Shown in pieces: positions 43,761 to 44,257 of a stretch of DNA of 44,257 nt; the first letter of the stretch is position 1, and each line of letters begins with the position of its first letter. The DNA is taken from the NCBI GenBank assembly GCA_038210415.1, contig JBBQWS010000023.1, forward strand, positions 1 through 44,257. Reading direction: 5' to 3'. The translations under genes and the position numbers were made by a program. Under the pieces are notes generated by a model. The model worked only from the letters and a program-made list of their open reading frames with translations. It did no database searches and had not been told where the DNA came from. The stretch is from JBBQWS01 sp038210415. GTDB lineage: Bacteria; Actinomycetota; Actinomycetes; Prado026.

Positions 43761-44257
43761 GTGAAACCTGGAAGCCGTGCCCGGACACTACGAGGTGTGA
43801 CGGGTCGCGAGGCTGATGAGGCGCTGTGGGCACGCTGCCTGGACGGGGACGCCGAGGCTTTCGCGACCGTGTTCGACCATCATCGTGACCGAGTGTTCCG
43901 TCAGGCTGCTCGTCTGCTCGAAGGTCGTGACGAGGCGGAGGACATTGCGGCTTCGGCGTTCCTAGATCTCTGGCGGAGAAGGCGCGACGTTCGTCTCGTT
44001 GGCGGCTCCGTGTTGCCGTGGCTGCTGGTGACGACGTCCAACCTGTCTCGTAACTCGGTTCGCGCTCGTCGCCGCTACCGCGCCTTCCTCTCTCGGCTCC
44101 CCCGTGAGGAGCGGGCACCAGACGCCGCGATTGTCGCCGTGGACGGCATGGTCCTGGGGATCGACCCAGAGCTGCGGTCAGCGCTGCGGTCACTGCCCGA
44201 GCAGGATCTGCACCTGCTCACCCTTGTGGCGTTCGAGGACCTCTCCCTCGCCGACGC
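43761..44257 (+). CDS. ECF-type sigma-70 family factor, cut by the window edge
   Basis: Partial; open to the end of the window. GTG at 43761 and GTG at 43797 are both possible starts, neither with a convincing ribosome binding site. From 43797 the protein has an ECF region 2 (DAEAFATVFDHHRDRVF, EDIAASAFLDLWRRR, then VLPWLLVTTSNLSRN) and enters region 4 (LRSLPEQDLHLLTLVAFEDLSLADA, in part). Partners such as an anti-sigma factor would lie beyond the edge. Codons ending in T (GCT, CGT, GTT) are much more common than in the core genes, suggesting later arrival. Confidence 0.88.
   Translation, partial: MKPGSRARTLRGVTGREADEALWARCLDGDAEAFATVFDHHRDRVFRQAARLLEGRDEAEDIAASAFLDLWRRRRDVRLVGGSVLPWLLVTTSNLSRNSVRARRRYRAFLSRLPREERAPDAAIVAVDGMVLGIDPELRSALRSLPEQDLHLLTLVAFEDLSLAD

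Overview
The window looks like a chromosome segment of a high-GC actinobacterium. The GC content is very high, GTG starts are frequent, and most genes sit on the minus strand with stop/start overlaps (ATGA, GTGA, TGATG). It carries the actinobacterial phosphatidylinositol-mannoside cluster (pgsA, a PatA-type acyltransferase, pimA), a long bifunctional Rel and a perfect actinobacterial-type LexA box upstream of ruvC. From memory, gene order from aroE to thrS follows the Mycobacterium tuberculosis Rv2552c-Rv2614c region with additions. I would guess Nocardioidaceae or a relative, but the genus is inference only.

Layout, left to right. 47-6485 (minus): aroE, mltG, ruvX, alaS, rarA. 6626-11579 (minus): a phosphotransferase-like gene coupled to aspS, then hisS and a glyoxalase II-like hydrolase. 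11710-14018 (plus): a membrane-anchored cyclophilin and a DUF349 protein. 14027-22584 (minus): rel, apt, secF, secD, yajC, ruvB, ruvA, ruvC, read from ruvC (SOS box at its promoter) towards rel. 22678-26666: an accessory cassette of a DinB/MPI-fold protein and a TetR regulator (minus) with a divergent UvrA-like ABC protein (plus), lying between the usually adjacent yebC and ruvC. 26676-28968 (minus): yebC, pdxT, pdxS. 29092-33417 (minus): DUF3048 lipoprotein, LemA-like protein, pimA, patA-like, pgsA. 33562-35712 (plus): EF-G-like GTPase. 35747-38654 (minus): DCC protein, HIT protein, thrS. 38764-39945 (minus): secreted sugar dehydrogenase-type beta-propeller.

The right end is more dynamic. 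A 40-base copy of the 3' half of tRNA-Val(CAC) at 39964-40003 repeats, in the same orientation, the 3' half of the intact tRNA-Val(CAC) at 41177-41248. The 1.2 kb between holds a VapBC toxin-antitoxin pair with a palindromic operator and what looks like a leaderless start. This resembles a tiny tRNA-targeted insertion or its remnant, with no integrase in view. After pabC/pabB come tRNA-Gly(GCC), tRNA-Cys(GCA) and tRNA-Val(GAC), the last with a mismatched acceptor stem, then a short repeat-bearing region and an ECF-type sigma factor cut by the window edge, with codon use unlike the core genes.

Most of the window is housekeeping: tRNA charging (alaS, aspS, hisS, thrS), Holliday-junction processing (ruvCAB, ruvX, rarA), protein export (secDF-yajC), stringent response, PLP synthesis (pdxST), p-aminobenzoate synthesis (pabBC) and PIM lipid synthesis. 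The less ordinary parts are the tRNA-bounded VapBC islet, the UvrA-like/TetR cassette whose UvrA-like protein lacks the UvrB-binding region, and the tRNA-Val(GAC)/sigma-factor junction. No CRISPR array, transposase, rRNA or riboswitch was recognised.
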